The notes below the pieces were generated by a model that saw only the letters and a program-made list of their open reading frames with translations, was not told where the DNA came from and searched no databases. The position numbers and the translations under genes were made by a program. Below are positions 18,350 to 28,249 of a stretch of 64,000 nucleotides of DNA, piece by piece. Numbering within the stretch: the stretch's first letter is position 1; every line of letters starts with the position of its first letter. Origin of the DNA: Lysobacter changpingensis (GTDB lineage: Bacteria; Pseudomonadota; Gammaproteobacteria; Xanthomonadales; Xanthomonadaceae); NCBI RefSeq assembly GCF_017308985.1, contig NZ_JADWPE010000007.1, positions 186,001 through 250,000 on the forward strand, written 5' to 3'.

Positions 18350-19624
18350 ATGAACGCAGACGCCCTCGCCGCCCCGCTCGCCCGCCCGTTGTGGCGCGAC
18401 CGCGCGCTCGTGCTGGCGGGCATCGCGATGTCGGCCTTCAACCTGCGCACGGCGGTGACCTCGCTCACGCCGCTGCTCGACACGCTCGGCGAAACCTTCG
18501 GCTTCGGGCCGACCATGACCGGCGTGCTCGGCATGGTGCCGACGGCGGCGTTCGCGCTGTTCGGCGTGGTGACGCCGGCCATCGCGCATCGCCTGGGACT
18601 GGAGCGCACGGCGCTGCTGGCGATGGCGCTGGCCACCATCGGCCTGTTCGCGCGCGCCTTCGTCGGCGACACGTCGATGCTGCTGGTCACCTCGGCCATC
18701 GCCCTGTCCGGCATGGGCATGGGCAACGTCGTGCTGCCGCCGCTGGTGAAGCGCTATTTCGGCGATCGCGTCGGCACCGTCAGCACGCTCTACATCACCG
18801 TGCTGCAGCTGGGCACGATCCTGCCGGCGCTGCTCGCGGTGCCGATCGCGCACGCGGCCGGCTGGCGCGTGTCGCTCGGCGCGTGGTCGCTGGTCGCGGC
18901 GGCGGCGGCGCTGCCGTGGATCGGCGTGCTGTGGATGGAACGCTTCGGCCATTCGCGCCAGGCGAAGGCGCTGACGGATGCGCACGATCGCGCCGTCGCG
19001 TGCGGCGATCCCGCGCCCGAACTCGACGGCACGCAGGCCGCGACGGGCCGCGTGTGGCGCTCGCCGGTCGCGTGGGGTCTCACGCTGATGTTCGGCATGA
19101 CCTCGCTCACCACGTATTCGATGTTCACCTGGCTGCCGAAGCTGCTCACCGAGGCCGGCGGCACGCAGACGCTGGGCGGCTCGATGGTCGCGCTGTTCTC
19201 GACGATGGGCCTGCTGAGCGCACTGTTCCTGCCGGCGCTGGCGGTGCGCATCCGCAATCCGTTCCCGATCGTGGTCGCGTGCGGCGTGAGCTACCTCGCC
19301 GCATTCGCCGGCCTGCTGCTCGCGCCGATGGCCGCGCCGCTGCTGTGGGTCGCACTGCTGGGCCTGGGGCCGAGCACGTTTCCGCTCTCGCTCACGCTGA
19401 TCAACCTGCGCACGCGCACGCCGGGCGGTTCGTCGCGGCTGTCGGGCTTCGTGCAGGGCGTGGGCTACAGCCTGAGTTGCCTCGGTCCGCTGCTGTTCGG
19501 CTGGCTGCACGAGGGCACGCACGGCTGGGCGTGGCCGTTCGCGTTCCTGGCGCTGTGCCTGCTCGCGCTGCTCTACGGCGGCTGGCTCGCGAGCCGTCCG
19601 CGCATGCTCGAGGACACCTGGTAG
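18350..19624 (+). CDS. MFS transporter, CynX/NimT family
   Basis: 424 residues with about twelve hydrophobic helices. The first helix region SAFNLRTAVTSLTPLLDTL and the motif YFGDRVGTVSTLYITVLQLG match the CynX/NimT (cyanate/2-nitroimidazole) branch of the major facilitator superfamily, which exports or imports small anions and drugs. Inner-membrane location. Substrate not inferable. The ATG was chosen at the family N-terminus; the frame is open upstream. Confidence 0.88.
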   Translation: MNADALAAPLARPLWRDRALVLAGIAMSAFNLRTAVTSLTPLLDTLGETFGFGPTMTGVLGMVPTAAFALFGVVTPAIAHRLGLERTALLAMALATIGLFARAFVGDTSMLLVTSAIALSGMGMGNVVLPPLVKRYFGDRVGTVSTLYITVLQLGTILPALLAVPIAHAAGWRVSLGAWSLVAAAAALPWIGVLWMERFGHSRQAKALTDAHDRAVACGDPAPELDGTQAATGRVWRSPVAWGLTLMFGMTSLTTYSMFTWLPKLLTEAGGTQTLGGSMVALFSTMGLLSALFLPALAVRIRNPFPIVVACGVSYLAAFAGLLLAPMAAPLLWVALLGLGPSTFPLSLTLINLRTRTPGGSSRLSGFVQGVGYSLSCLGPLLFGWLHEGTHGWAWPFAFLALCLLALLYGGWLASRPRMLEDTW

Positions 19625-19732
19625 CTCGCGTTCGAACTGCGCGTCCTTCGCGCCGCGCTTACATCGCCAACACGGCAGGTTCAGGCCAGATCGCGCAGGC
19701 TCGACGCGGCATCCACACGATGGGAGACCGCC

Positions 19733-19924
19733 ATGGGCCAGCGTCACGTCGAGACCGATCCCAAGTCCGCCGGCAAGTCCCAGCGCGAATACGAGCACAG
19801 CTCCGGCGATCGCAACACCAAGAAGAACGAGAAGGACTGGAAGGGCTTCAGCGGCGGCGCGCAGCGCGATTCCGCCCCCGCCGCGCCGGGCGCCGAACCG
19901 GCGAAGGATGCGGATAGGCGCTGA
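19733..19924 (+). CDS. tiny hydrophilic protein
   Basis: 63 residues, very rich in Lys, Asp, Glu and Ser, predicted disordered, no hydrophobic segment; begins MGQRHVETDPKSAGK. GGGAGA lies 7-12 bases before the ATG. It resembles the other tiny charged proteins of this window (30413, 30633, 55560) in composition only. Such proteins in this lineage may be stress-related, but that is a guess. Confidence 0.65.
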   Translation: MGQRHVETDPKSAGKSQREYEHSSGDRNTKKNEKDWKGFSGGAQRDSAPAAPGAEPAKDADRR

Positions 19925-20018
19925 GTTCGAGGAACGGGCGTAGAGAAACGAGAAACGGGTGGGCGTGCGATGCCCACTCGTTTCCGGCTCCTCGTTTCCA
20001 GTTCCTCGTTTCTGCCTC
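19924..20018. repeat. GAAACGAG-type inverted repeat, copy 1
   Basis: Imperfect inverted repeat: the left half carries GAGGAACGGG and GAGAAACGAGAAACG, the right half CTCGTTTCC, CCTCGTTTCC and TCCTCGTTTC. Related copies at 24058 and 39428. Between two plus-strand genes. Confidence 0.65.
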
Positions 20019-20049
20019 ACACTGTCGCGGCTTCCACACGCCGCGACCC

Positions 20050-20823
20050 ATGGCCCTGCGCACCGTTTCCGCCGCCCGCTACGTCACGCCGCTGCGCGAA
20101 GGCGGTTCGCTGCCCGCGATCATCGAAGCCGACGACGACGGCCTCTACGTCCTGAAGTTCCGCGGCGCCGGCCAGGGCGCGAAGGCGCTGGTGGCGGAGC
20201 TCGTCGCCGGCGAAATCGCGCGGGCGCTCGGACTGCCGATTCCCGAGCTGGTCTTCGTCGAACTCGACGCGGAACTCGCGCGCACCGAGCCGGACCCGGA
20301 GATCCAGGAACTGATCAAGGCCAGCGACGGCCTCAACCTCGCGCTCGATTACCTGCCCGGTGCGATCAACTTCGATCCGGTCGCTGAACGCGTGCCCGGC
20401 GCGCTCGCCTCCGACATCGTCTGGTTCGACGCCTTCATCAGCAACGTCGATCGCAGCTTCCGCAATCCGAACCTGTTGGTCTGGCATCGCAACACGTGGC
20501 TGATCGACCACGGCGCCACCCTGTATTTCCATCACGGCTGGGACGGTTCGCCAACGCACGCCGGCAGCGCGTTCCCGATGATCCGCGAACACGTGCTGCT
20601 GCCGCAGGCCGACGACATCGCCGGCGCCGATGCGCGGTTGTCGGGCAAGCTCACGCGCGCCGATTTCGAAGGAATCCTCGCGCTCGTACCGGACGCGTGG
20701 CTCATCGGCGCGGACACGCCGGCCGATCCGCGCGAGCACCGCGCCGCGTACGTCGAACACTTCATGCAGCGGCTGGCGCAGCGCCAGCGGTTCGTCGAGG
20801 AGGCGATCCATGCACGCGCCTGA
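20050..20823 (+). CDS. HipA-like kinase family protein
   Basis: 257 residues. A HipA/PI3K-like kinase core is recognisable from the catalytic-loop motif FDAFISNVDRSFRNPNLL (about 124-141) and the metal-binding LIDHGATLYF (about 148-157). Unlike HipA toxins it lacks the N-terminal subdomain and has no HipB antitoxin. It overlaps the following DUF3037 gene by 14 bases; this pair is commonly found together. Whether it phosphorylates a protein, as HipA does with glutamyl-tRNA synthetase, is unknown. Confidence 0.87.
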   Translation: MALRTVSAARYVTPLREGGSLPAIIEADDDGLYVLKFRGAGQGAKALVAELVAGEIARALGLPIPELVFVELDAELARTEPDPEIQELIKASDGLNLALDYLPGAINFDPVAERVPGALASDIVWFDAFISNVDRSFRNPNLLVWHRNTWLIDHGATLYFHHGWDGSPTHAGSAFPMIREHVLLPQADDIAGADARLSGKLTRADFEGILALVPDAWLIGADTPADPREHRAAYVEHFMQRLAQRQRFVEEAIHARA

Positions 20824-21220
20824 CACGCCGCGCCGCGACACCTACGACTACGCGGTGATCCGCGTGGTCCCGCGCGTGGAGCGCGAGGAGTTCGTCAACG
20901 TCGGCATCCTGCTGTCGTGCCCGACGGCGAAATTCCTGGAAGCGCGCATCGAAGTGGACGAAGCGCGGCTGCGCGCGCTCGATCCCGACATCGACCTGGA
21001 CACGGTGCGTCGCCACCTCGCCGCGATGGAGGCGATCTGCGCCGGCGGCCCCGGCAGCGGCCCGATCGGCCTGCTCCCGCAGCGCGCGCGGTTCCACTGG
21101 CTCACCGCCAAACGCAGCTCGATCATCCAGACCTCGCCCGTGCACCTGGGCCGCTGCCTGCATCCGGCGGATGCGGTGGAGCACCTGATGGACCGCATGG
21201 TGCGCCTGCGGCGCGACTGA
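20810..21220 (+). CDS. DUF3037 domain-containing protein
   Basis: 136 residues. The N-terminal pattern YDYAVIRVVPRVEREEFVNVGILLSC and the C-terminal HLGRCLHPADAVEHLMDRMV are those of DUF3037. No membrane segment. It begins inside the HipA-like gene, so translation is coupled and the two products probably act together. Function unknown. Confidence 0.88.
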   Translation: MHAPDTPRRDTYDYAVIRVVPRVEREEFVNVGILLSCPTAKFLEARIEVDEARLRALDPDIDLDTVRRHLAAMEAICAGGPGSGPIGLLPQRARFHWLTAKRSSIIQTSPVHLGRCLHPADAVEHLMDRMVRLRRD

Positions 21221-21235
21221 ACTTTCCAGCGCCCA

Positions 21236-21266
21236 AAAGAAAAGCCCGGCCGGAGCCGGGCTTTTC
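21236..21266. terminator. bidirectional intrinsic terminator
   Basis: AAAAGCCCGG (21240-21249) and CCGGGCTTTT (21256-21265) form a 10-bp stem with A- and T-rich flanks on both sides. Serves the DUF3037 gene and the convergent cold shock gene. Confidence 0.85.
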
Positions 21267-21288
21267 TGGTATCGCGTGTGCGAAAGGC

Positions 21289-21498
21289 TTACAGCGCCTG
21301 CACGGCGTCGGCCTGCAGGCCCTTCTGGCCCTGGACGACGGTGAAGGACACCTTCTGGCCTTCCTGCAGGCTCTTGAAGCCCGAGCCCTGGATGGAACGG
21401 AAGTGGACGAACACGTCCTCGCCGTTCTCGCGGCTGATGAAGCCGAAGCCCTTGGCATCGTTGAACCACTTGACGGTACCGGTTTCACGGTTCGACAT
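21289..21498 (-). CDS. cold shock protein (CspA family)
   Basis: 69 residues, complete. RNP1 is KGFGFISRE and RNP2 is [20 protein letters not shown] is the classic Csp start. Binds single-stranded RNA or DNA and acts as an RNA chaperone or antiterminator. GGAGAAAG precedes the ATG. The 240-bp leader up to the next gene includes a perfect hairpin at 21598-21618, in keeping with long regulatory leaders of csp genes. Confidence 0.96.
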   Translation of the reverse strand: MSNRETGTVKWFNDAKGFGFISRENGEDVFVHFRSIQGSGFKSLQEGQKVSFTVVQGQKGLQADAVQAL

Positions 21499-21597
21499 GA
21501 CTTTCTCCTATACGGATGGTGGGACCGCACTTGGCGGCGGATGGAGCTGGTCGCAAGGAGAAAGCGAGGTGCAACGATGAAGAACGGAATCCACATC

Positions 21598-21618
21598 GGG
21601 TCACATTCACCGTGACCC
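21598..21618 (-). promoter_or_regulatory. hairpin upstream of csp gene
   Basis: GGGTCAC / GTGACCC with a 7-base loop, 100 bases upstream of the csp start. Could be part of the 5' leader RNA or an operator. Position relative to the promoter is unknown. Confidence 0.3.
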
Positions 21619-21736
21619 TTGGCTAACGCAGCGCAGGCATGTTGGACGTGTTTGGTCGGCTTTGCAAATCCGAAACGAGCTGGACGGTTCAGATACGATC
21701 CCCGTTCAGGTTTCCCCGGGAGGTCGTGGTCGGGCC

Positions 21737-22021
21737 ATGACGGTGTACGTCGACGATGCGGTCCATCTCTGGCGCGGTCGCCGCTGGGCGCACCTGATGG
21801 CCGACACGCTGGAAGAGCTGCACGACATGGCCGGGCGGCTGGATATCCCGCGCCGGGCCTTCCAGAACAAGACCTCCGGGGCGCATTACGACGTGCCCTC
21901 GGAACTGCGCGAGCGGGCGATCGAGCTCGGCGCGGTGGCCATCTCGCGCCACCACGACCGCGCCCAGGTCCGGGCGGTGATCGCGCGCGCCAAGGCGCAG
22001 GGCCGCGGGGAGCATCCCTGA
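21737..22021 (+). CDS. DUF4031 domain-containing protein
   Basis: 94 residues. Starts TVYVDDAVHLWRGRRWAHLM and continues with the YDVPSELRERAIELGAVAI pattern of the DUF4031 family, small proteins of unknown function widespread in Proteobacteria and Actinobacteria. No membrane segment. GGGAGGTCG upstream offers a binding site. Short gap to the DUF3297 gene, same strand. Confidence 0.87.
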   Translation: MTVYVDDAVHLWRGRRWAHLMADTLEELHDMAGRLDIPRRAFQNKTSGAHYDVPSELRERAIELGAVAISRHHDRAQVRAVIARAKAQGRGEHP

Positions 22022-22109
22022 GGCCGCACGCCCGGGCTGCGGGATCGCACCGGCGCACGTATCCTGTGCGGCCCCGGCCGCACGCCGGACCCGCCACACG
22101 GAAACGACC

Positions 22110-22367
22110 ATGACCGCCACGCCTCCCGACCGCCTTTCCAACGACCCGCGCAGCCCGTTCTACGACGAGGCGGTGCTCGAGCGCGGCATCGGCATCCGGT
22201 TCAACGGCGTGGAGCGCACCAATGTCGAGGAGTACTGCATCAGCGAAGGCTGGGTGCGGCTGCCGGTGGGCAAGGCGCTGGACCGTCGCGGCAATCCGAT
22301 GACGATGAAGCACAAGGGGAAGGTCGAGGCCTGGTTCCGCGGCGACGAGGCGGACGCGGCGGAGTAA
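22110..22367 (+). CDS. DUF3297 family protein
   Basis: 85 residues with the whole family signature: DRLSNDPRSPFYDE at the N-terminus, GVERTNVEEYCISEGWVR in the middle and KHKGKVEAWF near the end. Function unknown; cytosolic by composition. Follows DUF4031 by 88 bases and may share its transcript. Confidence 0.92.
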   Translation: MTATPPDRLSNDPRSPFYDEAVLERGIGIRFNGVERTNVEEYCISEGWVRLPVGKALDRRGNPMTMKHKGKVEAWFRGDEADAAE

Positions 22368-22455
22368 CGCTGGGCTGGGCCGGCCTCGGCCGTCGCGCCC
22401 TACCGGTCAGCCCGGAACGAGCCGGACCCCCGCCTCCGCCGGGACGACCTGGCCC

Positions 22456-23172
22456 TCAAAGCCCCGCCAGATATCGGCCCGGATCGATCCGCTGCCCGTA
22501 CTGCCGCACCTCGAAATGCAGGTGCGGACCGGTCGAACGGCCGGTCGAGCCCATCTTCGAGATCTCCTGCCCCGCCAGCACGATGTCGCCGGGGCGCACT
22601 TCCAGCCGGCTGTTGTGCGCGTACAGCGTCACCACGCCCTGGCCGTGGTCGATCATCACCACGTTGCCGTAATCCTTGCTGTAACGCGCCTGCACGACGA
22701 CCCCGTCGCCACTGGCGCGCACGGGCGTGCCGGTCGTGCCGGCGAAGTCGATGCCGCTGTGGAAGGCATCGCCGCGACCGAACGGGTCGTGCCGGCGGCC
22801 GAAGCCCGAGGTGATCCGCACCGGCGCCACCGGCAGCAGCCGCAGCAGGTGCTCGTGCCAGACCGGCTTGCGCGGGTTCCACGCCGCGGCGGAGAGGTCG
22901 AGCACCCCGCCGGTCTTTCCCGGTTGGATCGCGTCCGCCTTGTAAAGGTCCGTGGCGAGGTCGTATCGCGGAGACTGCGCCGGCGGGATGTACGGTCCGC
23001 CCATGCCCGGCACGACCAGCGCGACCCCGGCCGGCGCCGACGCGCGCGTTCGCGTCCAGCCGGGTCCGATGCTGGTGGCGGCCATGAGGACCACGGCGAC
23101 GCAGATCACTTGCAGGCTGCTGCGCCAGCCGCAGCGTTGGGGACGAAGGGCTTTGCGTACGGCGGGGGACAT
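22456..23172 (-). CDS. M23 family peptidoglycan endopeptidase
   Basis: 238 residues. A hydrophobic helix at about 19-34 gives export or membrane anchoring. The LytM/M23 domain spans about 108-232 with HSGIDFAG (His and Asp ligands), GVVTLYAHNS and the C-terminal HLHFEVRQYG. Such enzymes cut peptide crosslinks in peptidoglycan or activate amidases. The ATG was chosen because GGAG lies upstream; the frame is open further but with poor composition. Confidence 0.92.
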   Translation of the reverse strand: MSPAVRKALRPQRCGWRSSLQVICVAVVLMAATSIGPGWTRTRASAPAGVALVVPGMGGPYIPPAQSPRYDLATDLYKADAIQPGKTGGVLDLSAAAWNPRKPVWHEHLLRLLPVAPVRITSGFGRRHDPFGRGDAFHSGIDFAGTTGTPVRASGDGVVVQARYSKDYGNVVMIDHGQGVVTLYAHNSRLEVRPGDIVLAGQEISKMGSTGRSTGPHLHFEVRQYGQRIDPGRYLAGL

Positions 23173-23498
23173 GGGTGACTCCGTGGGGTATCGGCCGCGT
23201 CCGCTCTGCGGACGCGAGGTGGACTCCTGGCGGGGGTGTTCCGGCGTGGGCAGCGGGCCGGGCGTGAGCGCCGTGGGGCGCAGGAGGGAGTCTCCGGATC
23301 GGGCCCCGGCATCGATATGAGACGTGTCCGAAAAAGTCTCAGGCGCGGCCCTTGACCTGTTCAGCCGAATGCGATCCGCCACCATCGTTCAGCTGCCCCA
23401 CGCGCATGCGAACGGCGCCTGTACGCCGCCACGATGCGCATCGCCGCCGCGTGCGCGCAGTGGGAGAATCCGGAGGCATCCCCTCTGCGGAGGCCGCC
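23173..23498. other. 326-bp divergent gap with one small inverted repeat
   Basis: Between the M23 gene and the DUF3016 gene. Only TGAGAC-12-GTCTCA (23318-23341) stands out, a possible operator. No ORF or RNA gene seen. Confidence 0.4.
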
Positions 23499-24056
23499 AT
23501 GAAACCGCGCCTCGTCGTCCTTTCCCTCGCGCTCGCCCTGCTCGCATCCGGCGCGATCGCGGGCACCCGCACCGTCACCGATCCGCAAGCCCCCCGCGCC
23601 CTGCCCGAAAGCGATTCGGTCAACGTGCGATGGGAGGACCCTTCGCGCTTCAGCGAACTGCGCTACAGCGGCAACCGATGGGAAGCCTCGCGCGGCGACT
23701 GGGTGCAGCAGCTCGCCACCTACCTGCGCGATCGCGCGGAAAAACGCCTGCCCGAAGGCCAGCGGCTGGACGTGGACATCATCGACATCCGCCGCGCCGG
23801 TTCCTTCGAACCGTGGCGCGGGCCGAACCTGCAGAACACGCGCATCATCCGCGAGGTCTATCCGCCGCGCATGACGCTCAACATGCGCCTCACCGACGCG
23901 AGCGGCAACGTGATCGCGCAGGGCGAGCGCAAGCTCAGCGATCCGGGTTTCATGATGAGCGACAGCTCGTCGCTCAATACCGATCCGCTGCGCTTCGAGA
24001 AGCGCATGATCGACCGGTGGCTGGCGGATGAGCTTGCCGCCAAGCCGGAAGCGTGA
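23499..24056 (+). CDS. DUF3016 domain-containing secreted protein
   Basis: 185 residues with a signal peptide ([19 protein letters not shown], cut near 21). The mature part has the DUF3016 pattern [35 protein letters not shown] and the C-terminal [14 protein letters not shown]. Periplasmic; function unknown. Its stop is two bases before the GAAACGAG-type repeat. Confidence 0.9.
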   Translation: MKPRLVVLSLALALLASGAIAGTRTVTDPQAPRALPESDSVNVRWEDPSRFSELRYSGNRWEASRGDWVQQLATYLRDRAEKRLPEGQRLDVDIIDIRRAGSFEPWRGPNLQNTRIIREVYPPRMTLNMRLTDASGNVIAQGERKLSDPGFMMSDSSSLNTDPLRFEKRMIDRWLADELAAKPEA

Positions 24057-24057
24057 G

Positions 24058-24145
24058 GCGAGGAACGAGAAGAAAACAGGAACGGGAAACGAGTAACGGC
24101 GGCGATGCCTTTCTCGAGGTTCTGGTTCCTGCTCCTATCTCGTTC

Positions 24146-24152
<7 letters not shown>
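24058..24152. repeat. GAAACGAG-type inverted repeat, copy 2
   Basis: Left half AGGAACGAGAAG and GGAACGGGAAACGAG, right half TTCTCGAGG, GGTTCCTG and CTCGTTCCT. Lies between convergent genes and overlaps the last codons and the stop of the ABC permease gene. Confidence 0.7.
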
Positions 24153-25869
<1,717 letters not shown>

Positions 25870-25934
25870 GCGGTGTTCCCTTTCCTGCGTTGAACCTGCG
25901 GCATCGTACCGGAGCGGCGCGTGCGCGACGTCCG

Positions 25935-26204
25935 TCATCCCATGCGTCCAAGGCGCCGCGCGGGCGCCGTCGCTTCGTCGCACGCCTTCGTCACGCGTCC
26001 CAGCAGCGCGCGCACGCCGGGCAGGATCACCCACGCCGCCGGGAGCGCCACGGCGAACGCGACCGGCCATCCGCGCAGCCACGCCTCGACCAGCCCCGGG
26101 CCGAAGCCCCGATGCAGAACGACCATGGCGAAGCTCATCACGCCCGACATCAGCGTGACGACCAGTGGAACGAAGGCGAAACCGGCCTGGCGTGGCGTGA
26201 GCAT
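25935..26204 (-). CDS. DUF2798 family small membrane protein
   Basis: 89 residues with two hydrophobic helices (about 8-28 and 46-66) and the family pattern [19 protein letters not shown] and [18 protein letters not shown]. Inner-membrane protein of unknown function. It lies upstream of the ABC ATPase gene on the same strand with a 65-base gap. Confidence 0.85.
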   Translation of the reverse strand: MLTPRQAGFAFVPLVVTLMSGVMSFAMVVLHRGFGPGLVEAWLRGWPVAFAVALPAAWVILPGVRALLGRVTKACDEATAPARRLGRMG

Positions 26205-26389
26205 GCGGGCATTCCGTGCATCGGGGGAGGCGACAGGGTAGGCAGCGCACGCGCCTTCGATAAGTCCGCATCGCGGGGAAAAACCGTCCCATGAGCGGGC
26301 GAATGCGCGAGGGGTGCCTTCCGGTACAGCGCCGCGTCGCCGTCGTGGTCCACAATGCGCGTTCCAAGGACCTGTCGAGCCTGCGCGCC

Positions 26390-26764
26390 ATGAAATTCCT
26401 GCTGATGATCTACACCGACCAGACGCTGCTGGACGCATTGCCCGCCGGCGAGTACGACCGCCTGATGAAGGACTGCATCGAGAAGGCCGACGCGCTGCGC
26501 GAGCGCGGCGTGCTGCTGGATTCGCAGCAGCTCGAGGTGCCGAGCACGGCGCGCTCGATGCGCACGCGCGGCGGCAGCACGCACGTGTACGACGGCCCGT
26601 TCGCCGAGGCGAAGGAAGTCTTCGCCGGGTTCAACCTGATCGAGGCGCCGGACATCGAAGCCGCCGTGGAGATCGCGCATTCGTTCCCGTGGTCGCGCTT
26701 CGGTTCCATCGAAGTGCGCCCGGTGCGCGACTTCAATGCGGTGCGCGAACGCGTGGGGGCGTGA
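26390..26764 (+). CDS. YCII-related domain protein
   Basis: 124 residues. Starts [10 protein letters not shown] and carries [20 protein letters not shown] and the C-terminal EVRPVRDF of the YCII/DGPF family, small ferredoxin-like-fold proteins often encoded beside ECF sigma factors. Here no sigma gene is adjacent. Function unknown, possibly enzymatic. Convergent with the MarR-GNAT gene four bases away. Confidence 0.9.
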   Translation: MKFLLMIYTDQTLLDALPAGEYDRLMKDCIEKADALRERGVLLDSQQLEVPSTARSMRTRGGSTHVYDGPFAEAKEVFAGFNLIEAPDIEAAVEIAHSFPWSRFGSIEVRPVRDFNAVRERVGA

Positions 26765-26768
26765 AGCC

Positions 26769-27653
26769 TCAACCCAGGCGCTTCTCGAACCAGTAGTCCG
26801 CGTACGGATTCTCGTTGTAGCGCGGGATTTCGACGTAACCGTTGCGCGCGTACAACGCGCGCGCTTCCAGCAGCGTGCGGTTGGTGTCCAGGCGCAGCGT
26901 GTGCAGCGCCATCGCGCGTGCCTCCGCTTCCAGCGCGTCTAGCATGCGCTGCGCGATGCCGAGGCCGCGCGCGGATGGCGCGACCCACATGCGCTTGATC
27001 TCGCCGACGCCCGCGCCCAGCACTTTCAGCGCGCCGCAGCCGAGCGCCTCCTCGTCGAGCCGCGCGAGCAGCAGCACGCCGGACGGCGGCACGAGCTCCT
27101 GCGGATCGGCGCTCGGGCCGCGCGATGCGTCGAAGCCGGATTCGAAACGTTCGTCGAGTTCGCGCAGGTAGGCGTCGATGCAGGCGCGCGCGTCCGCGCT
27201 GGCGGGATCGGCCGGCGCGATGACGACGGCGGCGGCGCGCATCAGGCGTTCGACTTCGGCCATGGCCCTGGTCAGGCGTTCGCGCTGCGATTCGCCCAGC
27301 GGCGAGAGCAGCGCGGTCGCGAAATCCCCGGAGAGGCGGTCGAGCGCCTCGAATTCGCGGCGGCCCCTGGCGGTCAGGCTTGCGCGCCGCACGCGAGCGT
27401 CGTCGGGCGCCGGCTGCGAGCGGACCAGTCCCTGCGCTTCCAGCCCGCGCAGCAGGCGGCTGAGATAACCCGAATCCAGCGACAGCCGCGCGCGAAGGTC
27501 GCGCACGTCGGCGCCGTCGCGGCCGATCTCGAACAGCAGCCGCGACTCCGCGAGCGGCCGGCCGCGACCGAGGAAGTCGTCGGACAGCGCGCCGATCCGG
27601 CGCGTCACCGACCGGTTGAAACTGCGGACCTGCTCGATCTGGCGTGCGTCCAT
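26769..27653 (-). CDS. MarR-type regulator fused to GNAT acetyltransferase
   Basis: 294 residues. Residues 1-145 are a MarR winged helix domain (LSLDSGYLSRLLRGLEAQGLV and the wing APDDARVRRASLT); 155-294 are a GNAT domain with EIKRMWVAPSARGLGIAQRML holding the acetyl-CoA loop RGLGIA. Fused MarR-GNAT proteins are an established class, probably acting in detoxification. A 24-bp palindrome overlaps its start codon, so autoregulation is likely. The substrate is unknown. Confidence 0.92.
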   Translation of the reverse strand: MDARQIEQVRSFNRSVTRRIGALSDDFLGRGRPLAESRLLFEIGRDGADVRDLRARLSLDSGYLSRLLRGLEAQGLVRSQPAPDDARVRRASLTARGRREFEALDRLSGDFATALLSPLGESQRERLTRAMAEVERLMRAAAVVIAPADPASADARACIDAYLRELDERFESGFDASRGPSADPQELVPPSGVLLLARLDEEALGCGALKVLGAGVGEIKRMWVAPSARGLGIAQRMLDALEAEARAMALHTLRLDTNRTLLEARALYARNGYVEIPRYNENPYADYWFEKRLG

Positions 27654-27675
27654 TGCCTGACTTTAGTCAGGTAAT
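27652..27675. promoter_or_regulatory. palindromic operator at the MarR-GNAT start
   Basis: CCTGAC-TTTA-GTCAGG core, extended symmetrically by ATT and AAT after one mismatch each side, 24 bp in all. It overlaps the first bases of the coding sequence. Size and symmetry fit a MarR dimer site. Confidence 0.65.
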
Positions 27676-27717
27676 TGGGTCGGCGCAAGCGCCTGCGTGT
27701 TTTGCGGCCGCAGCCTT

Positions 27718-27804
27718 TGTAGCCCGGGTAAGGGAAGCGCACCCGGGATCAACGGCTCCGGAGACGGCAACCCCGGGTGAGGCCTCGGCCTTCCCGGGCT
27801 GCAA
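27718..27804. repeat. TGTAGCCCGGG palindromic repeat, copy 3
   Basis: Left arm TGTAGCCCGGGTAAGGG, right arm CCTTCCCGGGCTGCA; arms somewhat diverged. Between two minus-strand genes. Confidence 0.8.
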
Positions 27805-27909
27805 AAGACCCGGAATCACAACCTTCCCCCTTCATCCGGGCCTCCGCCGGGATGAAGGGGAATGGGGACGAGACGGGACGGAACGGAGGGGAATGCCCCA
27901 ACTCCCGCC

Positions 27910-28131
27910 TCACGTCCGCTCCAACACCGCCCCACGCCGCCGCGTCACGTACGGCAACGCGAACAGATAGATCCCGCTGAGCAGCAGCAGCGCCAGCGGC
28001 ACCAGCGTCGCGAAGCCCACATACAGCGCGATGTCCCCGCGCCCGATCACGGCGAAGTTCGCGATGACGCACGCCGTGAAGGCCATCGACAGCCAGCGAT
28101 GCGCCTGGCGGATCCACTTGTTCCAGTTCAT
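27910..28131 (-). CDS. small membrane protein
   Basis: 73 residues beginning MNWNKWIRQAHRWLSM, with two hydrophobic helices at about 12-32 and 38-60 and a basic tail PYVTRRRG. The pattern of a W/H-rich start and two helices recalls PepSY-associated or cytochrome-b-like fragments, but I cannot assign a family. The ATG is preferred because the frame upstream is Arg-rich. Located between the MarR-GNAT gene and the amidohydrolase, same strand. Confidence 0.75.
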   Translation of the reverse strand: MNWNKWIRQAHRWLSMAFTACVIANFAVIGRGDIALYVGFATLVPLALLLLSGIYLFALPYVTRRRGAVLERT

Positions 28132-28249
28132 TCGAGCGCTCCTCGTGCGCGCGAGCCGCACGGTGCGGCCCGACGGATGCGATGCTGACGCGGCGCCGAC
28201 GACGCCGCTTCTCGAAAACCGACCGATGTCGTCGCGACGCCCTGCCCGC

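Noticed and set aside
20050-20823. HipAB toxin-antitoxin system
   Set aside because: No HipB-like helix-turn-helix gene and the kinase lacks the HipA N-terminal subdomain; the partner is DUF3037.
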